Assembly: GCA_035772735.1 (NCBI GenBank)
Contig: JASDFA010000010.1
Location: forward strand, 152,460,501-152,524,500
Reading direction: 5' to 3'
DNA: 64,000 nt
Source: Datura wrightii
Lineage: Eukaryota; Streptophyta; Magnoliopsida; Solanales; Solanaceae
Below are positions 1 through 11,854 of this stretch, one piece after another. Positions within the stretch are counted from its first letter, which is position 1. Each line of letters opens with the position of its first letter. Below the pieces are notes generated by a model. It was given only the letters and a program-made list of their open reading frames with translations, ran no database searches and had not been told where the DNA came from. Position numbers and translations under genes: made by a program.

Positions 1-592
1 TGATATAGTTTTTCAAAATTTAAAATATTTAAAAGTTAAAATTTTATTTATTAAATAAATATTTAAAAGTAAATTTTTAAAATTCATATTTAAAATGGAC
101 CTCATAAAATTGAATTTTTATGCTCAAAAGTTGAAGTTAAATTTATCAATATAAATTTTAAAAATTTACCTTTAAATATTTATTTAATAATAAAAATTTA
201 ACTTAAATATTTTAAATTTTCAAAAATATATCAAATGAATTTTTGAATTTTTAAAATTTACACTCATAAAATTTCATATTTTTTTCTATAATATATTTAA
301 ATACTAAAAAATCACAATTTCAAAAAGTCAAATTTTTAACAAATATATCGTGTGTTGTTTTGCAAACCGCATTGGTCAATATGACACACTTCAAGTAATA
401 TAAGTCCTTCAAACTTGATTTTAAGTGTCATATTCTAAATCTCATCTAAAATACCTCTTATTTGGGGATTCCATCCAAATGAGGGGTATTTTTGAATATT
501 TTGGTAACATCAGGGGTATATTTGGCCCAATAGTATGACGAAGGGTAAAGTTAACTATTAAACTAAAGTAGAGGGGTATATTTAACCCTTTC
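1..592. repeat. Partial copy of an inverted-repeat (TIR) element, right half
   Basis: From about 180 to 590 this AT-rich stretch matches, in the same orientation, the right half of the element at 22353-23303. Shared blocks include the segment around GGGGATTCCATCCAAATGAG near 465 and the terminal part with AGAGGGGTATATTTAACCC. The window begins inside the element, so its left terminus is not visible. No protein-coding sequence is present. It reads as a non-autonomous DNA transposon remnant; superfamily unknown. Confidence 0.6.
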
Positions 593-1327
593 TCCTTAAA
601 AGTTAACTATGAAAAATTAATATTTGCCAAATGCGCGTCTTTGTAAATGATACTAAATTAGATATTTAAGATACATATTGTCTCTAAAAAATATATATTA
701 ATTATATTAATTATTAATATGATAATAAATAATTGTTACATATTTTTAAATTAATAATATTTTAATTTAAGTAATTATAAAAACTAAAATTCATATTTTT
801 TAAAAGCATCATGGAATGCATGTTTGAAAAAGAATATTAATATTATAAACATAATACCATAAAATTATTCAAATACTTGGCAAAAAATAATTTATCAATT
901 CTAACTAAAAATGAATGGCATGCAATGTGAAATAACAAATCAATACTACTAAAACAAACAAAGTAGAACCGAAAATATAATTTAAATTCAAAAAATTTAA
1001 AAGTAACCTTGTAATTACACCATGTAATTACCTGCAATTCTCACATCCTCCTAGGATTTGGAGAGTGTAATTACACCCTTCCAATCACACCCAATTTTCT
1101 GCTGATCTTGTAATTACTTAGCCAAATAAACATGTCAAATCGTGTAATTACGCCCAATTACACTCAAATTCAATTACCAAGTGGCTTTTCAAACATGCTC
1201 TTAAAAAAGTTTTAGGAAAAATAACATAGTTGCCTATAAAAAATAAAGTATTTACATGAGAATGTCCCATTACTTTGATGCCCCCAAAATAATTACACGA
1301 AATAGACCATTTCATTTGTTTCTTTTT
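593..1327. other. AT-rich intergenic DNA, no gene seen
   Basis: Very AT-rich sequence with short repeats of the type GTAATTAC around 1010-1185. The short reading frame on the minus strand at 843-1037 is low-complexity and resembles no known family. I see no gene, RNA or conserved signal. Confidence 0.5.
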
Positions 1328-1953
1328 GGGCCATTCGCATAAATACCTTTATTTGGGGTAGTCTCTAATTTTTGCCCCTCAAATTAGTGATCTTTAATTT
1401 TTGCCCTTCGCCATTTTAAGTGATAAAAAATGATCAAATATACTCTTAACAATAAAAAAAATGCAAGACATAAGTTTTTACTCAATTTATGCCTTAATTC
1501 ACACATGTTATGCTTTGAACTTGCGCCTGGAGACAGAAGTAACATTGAACTTGTGCCTAAGGGGCGAAAGTTCATGCAATTGAAATTATGTCTGGGACAG
1601 AGTTCAGCTACATAAACTTCTGCCCATAGACACAAGTTCAATAATATGAAATTATGCATTCGGGCACAAGTTCAACAGAGAACTTATACTTATGGGCAAG
1701 AGTTCATGCAATCGAACTTCTATCTATGAACTTGTGTCTTGGGACAGAAGTTCAGTCTAGGGCTAACCTATGTCTTGCGAAATTTTTTTGACTTACAAAT
1801 TTTATTTACTTTGTGATTCTCTTTTAAAAATATTTGGGATATTTTTGTCCCATTTTTATTACTTAAAATATTGAAGGGAAAAAGTTAAAGACCATCAATT
1901 TAAAGGGAAAAAATTACAGACCACCCCATAATAGGGGCAGCAGTGCAAAAACC
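1328..1953. mobile_element. Mutator-like non-autonomous TIR element with internal hairpin array
   Basis: The ends are related in inverted orientation over roughly 95 bp: the left arm around 1340-1425 is the imperfect reverse complement of 1865-1945. An 11-bp direct repeat, TGTTTCTTTTT, occurs at 1317-1327 and 1954-1964 and looks like the target-site duplication, which fits the 9-11 bp typical of Mutator-like elements. The centre (about 1516-1765) is not a gene. It is a run of roughly seven imperfect hairpins of 24-28 bp, each opening with GAACTT-like and closing with AAGTTC-like sequence. Short reading frames on both strands here come from this repeat structure. The superfamily call rests only on duplication length, and part of the duplication is a simple T-run. 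Confidence 0.6.
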
Positions 1954-2193
1954 TGTTTCTTTTTTCGGGCTGATGTCATGTTGATGTCAACACTGCAACT
2001 TGTTTTTTATCTCTTAGTTGTCACCACTCACCATCATGGTATTACTTTATTTTTTTGTCCTACTCTTTCTTTAATTTCTTTTTAATTTAATCTAAGTTTT
2101 TTTTTACTTTTTTTTCATCTTTTCTTTTTATTTTACTCCTTGCGTTCTTTTTTACTTGTTCACTATACTAAAAATAATTATCTGTTTTTACTT

Positions 2194-2923
2194 TGTAAAC
2201 ACATAAATTTTGTTGAATTAAATTAATAACAAATTTAAATTTATATTCATATTTATTTGGATTGAATTATTAATTTGGTCGACACAATTAAATAAGTCTA
2301 TTTTATTAAATTCAAGTTCAGGATTCATTTTTATTGGGTTCCAAAATCATGCCACGTGTCAAGTAACGTGGCATTACAAAGAAATTCAAGACCAACAAGG
2401 GGATGCCACATGTTCAAATGATGTGGCAATCTAAGTCAAAATCAAGAACCAATCAAAAGCAAGCTTATCACATGACATTTGTAATAAGCTTGATGACTTA
2501 CATGAACCAATCAGAATAAAGCAAAAGAGTTCATTCACACTTGGACTTTCTACCCTCTATAACTATAAATAGGAGGGTTACATAATTTTCTAAGGGGAAT
2601 TCTGCAAGCATTGGAGCAAGCATCAGTTTCGACTACACAGTTCTTCTAACGAGTGATCAACAGAGTTCTTCCTGGAGATCATTCTGAAACAGCGAAGTAT
2701 TGTTCGACATTCCTGGAGATCACATACATTTATAGGAGGTTCAAATCATCCTGCAATTCGAGAGATAAGCTATTGAAGGCCCTCGAATCACGAAAAAGCT
2801 TAAGAGAGAAGAATCAAGAGAACAACATAATTGTGCTCACAAGATTCATCAATAAAATTATTTTTTATTTATTTATTTTTGATAGCAGTTAATTTTCAGC
2901 ACTATGAAAATTTGTTGCAAACA
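2194..2923 (+). repeat. 5' LTR of the Ty3/gypsy element
   Basis: It begins TGTAAACACATAAATTT and ends ...GCAAACA directly before the primer-binding-like site, giving about 730 bp. The first ~440 bp match 18428-18866 with scattered substitutions and a small indel near 2595-2610. It includes a TATA box and the start of the transcribed region. Confidence 0.85.
2564..2570 (+). promoter_or_regulatory. TATA box in the 5' LTR
   Basis: TATAAAT occurs in the context CTATAACTATAAATAGGAGG, a normal plant TATA box in LTR position. The same site in the 3' LTR reads TATAAATAAAAAGG. Confidence 0.6.
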
Positions 2924-2926
2924 AAT

Positions 2927-2946
2927 TTTGGCATGCCCGATGGGAC
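2927..2946 (+). other. Putative primer-binding site
   Basis: Immediately after the LTR end the sequence reads TTTGGCATGCCCGATGGGA, the position and GC-rich look of a tRNA primer-binding site in plant Ty3/gypsy elements. I could not assign the tRNA. Confidence 0.5.
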
Positions 2947-3024
2947 CAATTTCTCTCTTCATCTCTTCTTCCAGCAAATTGAAAACTACAAATTTAACTA
3001 CTGCAACGGACTTAAAAAAGACCA

Positions 3025-4650
3025 ATGTTGTTCCATGCAAGGACGTTATTGCTGCCACATCCGCTGATCTCAGTCATGTGGGTCCAATCACTCGACGCAA
3101 GTAAAAAGACTAGCACCTTTGATGGATCTGAATACTTTACCTCTTTGGAGATGGAAAAGAAGAGCAAATCTCATATGATGGCGGTAACTGCAATCCCTGG
3201 GGGCAACCCTGCGCCCATATTGTTAGATGGACTTTCTCAAACTGGCTTCAATCTTGGCAAATCTGAGGATTCAATAGACTCTCCAATTTCAACGAAGCTC
3301 AACGCTTTGATGACCAACGTGACTGACATGGAAAAGAAGTTCGCAATGATGGAACAAACTATTGAAGCCTTGAAAAAGTCCGTTGACGACAAAAATCTCC
3401 AAATTGCTCAACTTATGAACAAATTGGAGGCCTTTGCGCCTGGAGAGTCGAGTCGGGTCCCCAACTGTTAGGCTGAATTCACGCCACGAAACAAGGACAT
3501 CGAGGAACCACCTGCTAAGTCCAAATTCCAAAAGAAAAAACAATCTACTTCTTTTGCAACATTACCTGTCTAATAGTTGCAAGACATGATAACAAACACT
3601 TTCAGGGCTCAATATGGTGGAGCACCACAAAGTTTATTGTACTATTCCAAGCCTTATACCAAACAGATTGGTTGTTTACCCATGCTAGTGAACTACCAAC
3701 CACCAAAGCTGCAACAATTTGATGAAAAAGGAAATCCGAGGCAACACATTGCCCACTTTGTTGAAACTTGTAGCAATGCTGGAACACAGGTTGATTTGTT
3801 GGTAAAACAATTCATTCATTCACTAAAAGGGAATGTATTCGATTGGTATATTGACTTGGAAGCCAAGTCTATTGATAGTTGGGATCAACTCAAGAAGGAA
3901 TTTCTAAATCGCTATTACAGTACTCATCGAACCGTGAGCATGATAGAGTTGACCGGCACTAGACAGAGGAAGGATGAACCTATGATGGATTACATCAATC
4001 ATTGGAGGGCACTAAGTTTGGATTGCAAAGACCGCCTTTCTGATATATCTGCTATGAAAATGTGCATTCAAGGAATGCATTGGGGCCTTTTGTACATCCT
4101 ACAAGGAATCAAACTGCGAACTTTCGAAGAACTTGCAACACGAGCACATGACATGGAGTTGAGCATCACAAGTCATGGGAAAACATCTTCTTTTGTTGAG
4201 CTGGCAAAAGAGAAGAAGGAGTTTAAGAAAGCTACCTCAAGGATCCAAGTTAAACCAAAAGAGGAGGAATCCCCAAGTCAATATCCAAAGGAGGAGAAAC
4301 GTCGTCCAACCTTGAAATAGTTAGAGGCAAAGGTTTACCTATTTCCAGATTCAGACGTGCCCATGATCCTTGATGAATCGCTAGCCAATGTCATCGATCT
4401 TCCGAAATCAAAGAGTCCCGAGGAAATCAATAAAGTTAGTGATCCTAGATACTGTAAGTTCCATCGCGTTATTGGACACCCGACAGAGAAATGTTTCGTC
4501 TTGAAGGAGAAAATTGTGAGGTTAGTAACTGAAGGGAAAATCATCATTGACATGGATGGAACAGTGGAAGCAAATCACGCTAGCATTGTACCCAAGCAAA
4601 AGAAGTACTCAAAGTCACACACTATGCCGAGCACTATATTCTTGTAATTC
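3025..4650 (+). pseudogene. gag (broken): N-terminal coiled coil, gag domain, knuckle-like tail
   Basis: One reading frame runs from 3025 to about 4647, interrupted by stops near 3469, 3571-3576 and 4318. The first part (3250-3460) has a heptad-like segment (LNALMTNVTDMEKKF...) typical of plant gag N-termini. The middle (3577-4320) is a retrotransposon gag domain with the family pattern FVETCSNAGT, LKGNVFDWY and FLNRYYSTHR. After 4357 comes DPRYCKFHRVIGHPTEKCF, a Cys/His-rich segment where plant gag proteins carry a nucleocapsid-type motif. Because all parts share a frame, the breaks are nonsense mutations rather than shifts. The product would have formed the virus-like particle of the element. 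Confidence 0.8.
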
Positions 4651-4787
4651 GGGAGTCTCAATCCAATTGAAGTCAATTTTCCAAGAGAAACTCTTGAAGG
4701 TTCATAGACAACAACCTCAAAGAAAATGAAAATGACGGTTGCACTCTAGTTACTCATAGAAATCGAAGATATCAAGAAGTTCTAAGG

Positions 4788-5640
4788 ATGCGACTTCCTA
4801 AGCCAAGATTGATGAGGAGGGACATGGATAAACTACAACCATCAAAAAGCGCCAAATCTTGTGCTAGCAAGAAGAACAATGGTTTTTTGTCGCGGAGAAT
4901 CCAAAATCCCATTACATTGCTTGAATTCTTTCCTGGAAACTTTTGTCAAGATGGTCAAATTGATGACACACATGTAGTTTCTAGCACAAAGGAAACAAAG
5001 AAAAGCAAAGATGAACATAATCCAACAATAGCCCAAGAGCATCATGCTAATGAAAAAGTTGCCCCATGTTTTGCGGCGATTGCTTTCACAGATGATGACT
5101 TGTTGTTAGGGTCTAAAACACATAACAAGCCTCTATTCATTGGAGGTGTTATTCAATCGCATACTAATTGACGATGGTTCGGCGGTCAACATCATGCCAA
5201 AAATGGTGTTAAAGAGGCTTGGAATCTCCACTGATGAATTATCCAAAAGCAACCTAACAATCCAAGGTTTCAATCAAGGAGGACAAAGGGATATAGGTAT
5301 GATTCACGTAGGGTTGTCTATTGGTGACATGAGATAAAACACTTTGATTCATGTTATAGATACCAAAACATCATACAACTTGCTGCCTGGACGACCTTGG
5401 ATCCATGAAAATAGAGTGGTGTCGTCTACTTTGCATTAATGCATGAAGTATGTGAAAGATGGTGAAGTAGTCAAAATTGACGCAGACGTCAATCCTTTCA
5501 GTGAGACGGAGTCATACTTTACATATGCAAAATTCTACTTAGATTCTTGTAAATTAAATATGGAGAAACCCAAACCAACCGACCTAACTGACATCGATTC
5601 AAAAGAAGAGAATAAAGTTCAATGAGCCGCTGTCAAGATG
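4788..5640 (+). pseudogene. Retropepsin region of pol (broken)
   Basis: Around 5150-5200 the translation reads RILIDDGSAVNIMP, the aspartic-protease motif (D-[TD]-G-[SA]) of plant Ty3/gypsy pol. A second typical block, LLPGRPWIHEN, follows at about 5380-5415 after a shift. The frame changes near 5140 and stops occur at 5337 and 5439, so no intact protease remains. Upstream 4788-5171 encodes the acidic/lysine-rich linker between gag and protease. The downstream stretch to 6890 is linker with several stops. Confidence 0.7.
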
Positions 5641-6525
5641 TCTAAGAAGAGAACTAAATAAGTCCCAATTAAGGGTTCCTCATTTGAAGGAGACATGCAA
5701 ACAAAGATTGATAAGGAACATCCAGTTTTTCACTATACTCCACGTGAGCGCCGAAGAAAGGGACAACCCCTGCTAGAGGAATATACTTATCAACTTCATG
5801 CTCAAAAGAAAGAAATGAGTGATAAATCATTCCAATATTTGAATGAGAATATTACTGTTCCAGTTGCATAAGTCTCGTCTATCACCTTTAAGTCTACTAG
5901 AGGCAATACCTAAGTTGATAAGATAAAAGGGCACTTTGATAAGAAGGTCTTCACAATACTTGAAAAATCAGGTTATGACTTCTCTGATCCGCCAAAACTA
6001 GGAGAACTCAAAGATGAAGTTATTGGGGAAAAGATACACGGGCTTACAGAGTTCTAAATGACGTTGAGAAAGTAAGAGCATTATATCGCCACTCCTAAGT
6101 TTGGGATATGATTCAGCTTGGAGAAGCCTCTGCGAATTTCATCTAAGAAGGGTAAGTAAATAGCTTCCTCACATCATACCTCGATAGAAAAAATAAAGGA
6201 AGTTGAGGACAAGGAAACACAACAACGGACTTCAGTGTTTGACAGGATAGGAAAATTGACACAACGAGTCTTTGCATTTGAAAGATTGGACTGCAAAGAT
6301 AAAAGTGAAGCCTCTGGACAGATGAGAGAAAAGGTAACCACCTCTAATACCTCTGTCTTTCATCGCTTGGGAACCACTAGGAAGTCATTGTCAGGAAAGA
6401 TATTGTTGGAGCATGAAAAATAATGTTCTTGTAAAGAGATCGATGATAAAGAGATTCGTAGTGCTTTCCCATCACGTATGAAGTGAAAGGATATTTTATC
6501 AATCATCACAGAGGGTTCACTAAAG

Positions 6526-7762
6526 GTGAGGAGAAGTACCATTCTCTTCACTAACCAATTTCGCGGAGAAACGAAGGAAGAGCAAGAAGAAGCCATGACG
6601 ACTTTGGAAGGAAATCAAGGAGAAGACTCAAACTTTGTGCAAACATCCTATCACATAACAGTGGAAGATAGTCCACGCCCAGATAATGTGGATGCTGATT
6701 TTCAAGAGGCTCCCCCTCAACTAGAAGATGGTGTACAATCAATTGTAGATAAGCTCAAGGAACTAAATCTAGGCACTCTGGAAGACCCCCGCCTAACCTT
6801 CATTAGTGCGCTTCTTACACCTCAAGAAGAGAGGGAATACTTTCAGCTATTGATCGAATACAAAGATACATTTGTTTGGTCACATAAATAAATGCCAGGC
6901 CTTAGTCCTAGGGTATTTGTTCATCATTTAGAAATCAAAAGTGGAGCACGCCCTATAAAGCAGTCACAACGCATGTTTTTCCCTGAGTTGGTAACACAAA
7001 TTGAAGTAGAAGTCAACAAGCTCATCGAAACCGAATTTATTCGAGAAGTGAAGTACCTATCATGGATATCGAATATTGTAACTGTCAAGAAGAATGTCCA
7101 GATACGTGTCTGTGTCGATTTTTGAAACATGAACAAGGCCTCTCCAAAAGATAACTTCCCGCTACCAAATTATTGAACTCATGGTTGACGCTATAACTGG
7201 GCATAAATCTATGTCATTTATGGATGGATCTTCTGGGTATAATCAAATTAGAATGTTCCCAAAAGATGAAGAATGCACTGCCTTTCGAACTCTAAAAGGA
7301 ATATACTGTTACAAGGTGATGCCTTTTGAACTAAGAAATACCGGTGCCACCTACCAACGAGCAATGCAAAACATTGATGACATGCTTCATAGAAGGGTGG
7401 AATGTTATGCTGATGAATTGGTGGTGAAAATGAAGCATAGATACAACCATCTTGAGGACCTTTGAATTGTTTTTGAACGGTTAAGAAAATTTGACTTGAG
7501 GATGAACCCACTCAAATACGCATTTGGAGTTACCTCGGGGAAGTTTCTTGGATTCATCGTGTGTCACCGTGGAATTGAAGTTGATCCTGCAAATATTGAT
7601 GTCATTCAAAAAATGCCTGAGCTAAAGAACTTGAGAGAGCTCCGTAGTCTACAAGGAAATTTAGCATCCTTTCGGAGGTTCATCTCTAACCTGGCTGGAC
7701 GATGTCAACCCTCCAACCATCTAATGAGGAAGGACGTTTCTTTTCACTTGGATGAATCATGA
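6526..7762 (+). pseudogene. Reverse transcriptase domain (broken)
   Basis: The segment 6526-6891 holds the conserved pre-RT linker, ending TPQEEREYFQLLIEYKDTF. The RT itself runs 6892-7762: MPGLSPRVFVHHL, then IRVCVDF, then FMDGSSGYNQI (7217 onward), VMPFELRNTGATYQRAM, and the catalytic box written as CYADELVV. Active RTs have YADD or YVDD here, so the second catalytic Asp is replaced by Glu. Frames change between 7125, 7181, 7465 and 7496. A decayed RNase-H-like connection region continues to about 8040 with further stops. Confidence 0.8.
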
Positions 7763-8230
7763 CAAAATGCTTTCGAAGGCATCAAAAAGTACTTGTTAAA
7801 TTAGCTGTGTTAGGGGCTCCAATACATGGGAAGCCGTTGATACTCTACATTTCTTCACAAGAGTGATCACTTGGGGCACTACTGGCTCAACAGAATGAAG
7901 CAAAAAAGGAACAGACATTGTATTACCTAAGTCGAACTTTGATAGGAGTTGAGTTGAACTACACCCCTGTTGAGAAAATGTGCTTAGCATTGCTTTATAC
8001 AATAAAAAACTAAAACACTATTTTGAAGCATATACCATTAAGCTAGTTGCTCGAGCTGATCATGTAAAGTTTGTAATGACTCGACCAGTTCTCGACTTCT
8101 CTCTGGATGTCTAACAAGATGGTCCATATTGTTTAACCAATATGACATTGTATACACACCTCGAAAGGCTATCAAAGGGCAAGCACCCGCCAATTTCCTT
8201 GTCGATCACCCTCTTCCAGCAGAGTAGGAG

Positions 8231-8680
8231 GTGTCAGATGAGTTTCCAGATGAAGATGCATTATTCATTAAAGAATTTCCAGGGTGGATAATGTTCTTTG
8301 AAGGAGTTGCATGTCACGATGGTTCAGGGGCAGGTGTTGTGTTGATATCTCCAGAAAGACTGATTTTGTCATTTTTCTTTGTTTTGGGTGAAACATGTTC
8401 CAACAATTCCACACAGTATCAAGCATTAATTATTGGCCATGAAATGACATCAGGTCTGACGATTCTATAGTTGGATATTTATGGCGACTCTAAGTTGATC
8501 ATCAATCAACTCTTAGGGAGTTATGAGGTGAAGAAGGAAGACTTTTTGCCATATCACCAATATGCGGATTGTTTGCCTTAAAGGTTCAATCAAGTGTTAT
8601 TAAACCATGTCCCAAGAAAAGAAAACCGCATGGCTGACGCTTTGGCTAACTTGGCAAAAACAATGGCACTTGGAGAAAAT
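8231..8680 (+). pseudogene. RNase H domain (broken)
   Basis: The translation FPGWIMFFEGVACHDGSGAGVVLISP resembles the start of the plant retroelement RNase H fold (usual pattern W.M.FDGA....GAGVVL), with the first acidic residue in an FEG context. NNSTQYQALIIGHEMT carries the second acidic position degraded to Q, and ENRMADALANLAKTMAL marks the end of the domain after a stop near 8468. The domain would degrade the RNA strand during reverse transcription. Confidence 0.7.
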
Positions 8681-8689
8681 GAGTCCACC

Positions 8690-9185
8690 AAGGTGCGTGT
8701 ATGTCATCGATGGGTTGTTCCTGGACGTCTTGATCTCCAAATCAATGAACATCACCATACATCTATTCGAGTGATTGAAGAAGAAGACTGGAGGCAACCA
8801 CTAATTGAATACCTCAATCATGGAAGGCTGCCCGAGGATCCACGAAAAAGAGCAGACATCAAGAGAAGGGCACCACGATTCACTTTTACGAGGAAATATT
8901 ATTTCGTCGCTCTTACAGAGGACTATTCCTACGGTGTCTTGACAAAGAAGAAGCTCAATAGACAATGGAGGAAGCACATTCTGGCACTTGTGGAGTGCAC
9001 CAATTAGGGCCCAAACTTCATTTCAGCATCAAGAGGGATACTACTGGCCAACCATGGTGATCGACTGTCTAGAACATGCCAAAAGGTGTCAAGCATGTCA
9101 ATTCCATGCCAATTACATCCACCAACCTCCAGAGCCTCTTCATTCAATCATAGCTTCATGGACTTTTGATACATGGGCACGTGAT
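8690..9185 (+). pseudogene. Integrase, N-terminal part (zinc-binding and start of core)
   Basis: HHRWV.. to 9007 is the RNase H-integrase linker. A frame change leads into 8988-9180 with EGYYWPTMVIDCLEHAKRCQACQ, the HHCC zinc-binding module, followed by PPEPLHSIIASWTFDTWA, the entry to the catalytic core. The reading is cut at 9185 by a nested element and resumes at 11860. Confidence 0.8.
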
Positions 9186-11854
9186 TGTCACACTTCAAAC
9201 CCGGGGAGGCGTGACTGGCACCTAGTGCCATCCGGATATGAGCATACGCAGTGCCCAAATATAAAATAAATGCTATAACTGATGAGGTTCAACAATACAA
9301 CAACTATAAAATCAGAATAAGACGATAGACTATTGCAGAAGCTGGCTCACCTGACCAACCGAAAAAAATAAATATCATATGCCGTCAAGGCCATGGAATG
9401 GAAAACAATGATACAACATGGCCCACCCGGCCTATAACAACATACTAAAACCACAACAATGTCTATGAGCCTCTATGAATACATTAGTAATTAAATGATC
9501 GGGACAGGCCCCAGAACTACCCTTAGCTCAAACATCTAGCGACTCCGAAAGACCTGGAGCACACCAACTCGGCTGGAACTACACTCAACACCCAAGAACT
9601 CGATCTAATAGCCCATCATCACCTGCAGGCATGAATGCAGCGTCCCGACTAGGGCATCAGTACAATAGTGTACCGAGCATGAAAGGCAGAAACAACTGGA
9701 AGACATAGACTAGAGATCAACAGATATACCAGATATCATAGAAGGAGACTCGACATAAGTAAACACATAGAACCTACCTGACCCCCATAATCCTAGCAAG
9801 TACAAACAAACATACAAACAAAACCTACCTAGCCCCCATAAGCCTGGCAAGCCCAAAAGTAAACAACAACAACAACACAGCGGCACCTAGCTGACACAGA
9901 TCACGGTCATCGCCTCTAGAACTCTCAATAGCCTCAGCTAACACCAGCCAACATCTAGCATCCACTGCTAATCAGATTTACGAAAAAAAAAAAGCAACAA
10001 ACATAGTATAATGCCAAACAAATCACAAGTAAACACCAGTTAATCAACATCATAAATCAAGCACTGCCGGACGCTCTCTCTACTGTGGACAGTTAGCGGA
10101 GTTCAATCTATCTGGGAGAACCAATCGCGATCCCAGGAAGTCTCAGAGATATCAGACCACTCTTGAATCATGCCTCAACTCAACACTACGGAGGACATCA
10201 TTCTCAACCCCATAGGTCATTTCACTCCTTGGGCTCAACCCCTCAACAGAAAACACTCTCGTGCATCGGGTATCCACAAGCCACAAGGCACCTCGGGCTC
10301 GATCCCTAGCTGGAACAACTCTCGTGCATCGGGTATTCCCAAGCCACAAGGCCTCAACACAACACACACACAAGAAACAAAAATAATAATACATGCTCAA
10401 ACAACCCACAATCGGCTCTCAAACCCCACAACCCGACTAATACAATACAATACTATTCTTTTAGGTTTAGCCGTCCACCAATGAGCCATTAGCCGAGCTA
10501 TAGATTACCATCCTAACCAGTCTATCCTCAAGCTTTACAAAAAGCTCACACGCCACTCTAGTTACCACTAACATCAAGGGACACGACCAAATTATCCCAA
10601 GTGTCACCACTACCGTCACGTGCCATCGACACAGTCGACACGATCGCCGATTCAAGTATAACAAAAGATCGTCACAACCATCGATATTAACCACTCTAAT
10701 CCCTCATTAACTTTCCAATATAATCACCTAATCTTATTCACTCAACCATCTCACAACTTGCTACAAGAACCACACGCCTTACACACGGCCTCTCGACGCG
10801 AGCCTAACAATTTGCCATGACTACGATTCTCTGCACTCAAGCCCGAGCCACCAACCAAACCAGCACCTTATACATACCTTTATCACCATATAAATAGTAT
10901 CACACGAGTCAATTAACAATATAATACAAAGCATCACAAAACAGCCAACACACACGTCAATACCGATGACAACGGCTATGGAATTCATGCCGACAAAGGG
11001 AGAGACAAGCCTAACATACCTTAACTTCAAGCCTAGTAGAACTTGATACTTCAGCACTATGAACCTACTGCCTAAAAGCAGTCCAAAATTCTGCCAATAC
11101 GCAACCAACACAACTTAATAACAAAACAAGACAAATGAAGTTCGATGGTAGAAACTCCGAGAAAACAACCTAATGGTGTTAACACACCTATAACCAAACT
11201 CAAAAACCAAGGAAAATCAAAGTAAGAAGTATTACCAACAGATTCACCACGAAACAGCCACCGGCAGCCCAGAAAAGACACCAAAATGCAAGCTAGACGT
11301 GATTCCTAACTTCCCGACATCAAAATCATGTTGAGCCATGGATTCTAGCCCCAAAACACAAAGGAAACCATGGACAGAACCTTGAGAGAGGTTTTTGACG
11401 TGAGAAAGTTCTGGAAAATAAGAAAATAAGGCAACCAACCGACCAAGGGGCTTTTTATAGTCCTCCACCGCCTTAGATCCTTGTGAGGTGCCTGCTTGTG
11501 CGGTCTCGCGAAAATGCGAATATCTCTCTACTCTGAAGTCGGATTGGTGAACGGTTTGATGAGCTGGAAACTAGATTTATAGACCTTTAATTTGATAGGT
11601 ACCACATCCCCTAACTCCTTATAGATTGGGATAAAAGTTTCGAAATATTTGACCTAAATTTCAAAGAATCTCAAGAAGAAAATTATACGATAACTTTTTT
11701 CGAATTTTGTTCTACAACTTGATCGACGTCCAATCTTAAATATGATCATAAAGTGATTCAAATAAATCATAACACTTTCTTTTTAGCCTATTAGGTACTC
11801 TTAGTCCTATCTCAAAATCACGATTTTATCGTTCAAACAATCTGGGGTGTTACA
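9186..11854. mobile_element. Nested solo-LTR-like insertion, 2669 bp, 5-bp TSD GTGAT
   Basis: The insert begins TGTCACACTTCAAACCC and ends CTGGGGTGTTACA, typical TG...CA LTR termini, and is flanked by GTGAT at 9181-9185 and 11855-11859. Removing the insert plus one GTGAT rejoins the integrase reading frame (..DTWARD + VVGPLPKS). Its 5' ~800 bp resemble the element starting at 30377, for example shared CCCCCATAA-CCT-GCAAG and GCAGCG...GGGC-TCAGTACAAT blocks. No pol domain is inside, so it fits a solo LTR of a long-LTR family; Tekay/Del-like is my guess from the termini. The many short reading frames on both strands look non-coding. Confidence 0.85.

Noticed and set aside
10152..11468. Several 70-100 codon frames on both strands
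   Set aside because: They lie in the nested solo LTR and show no domain, consistent composition or start context.
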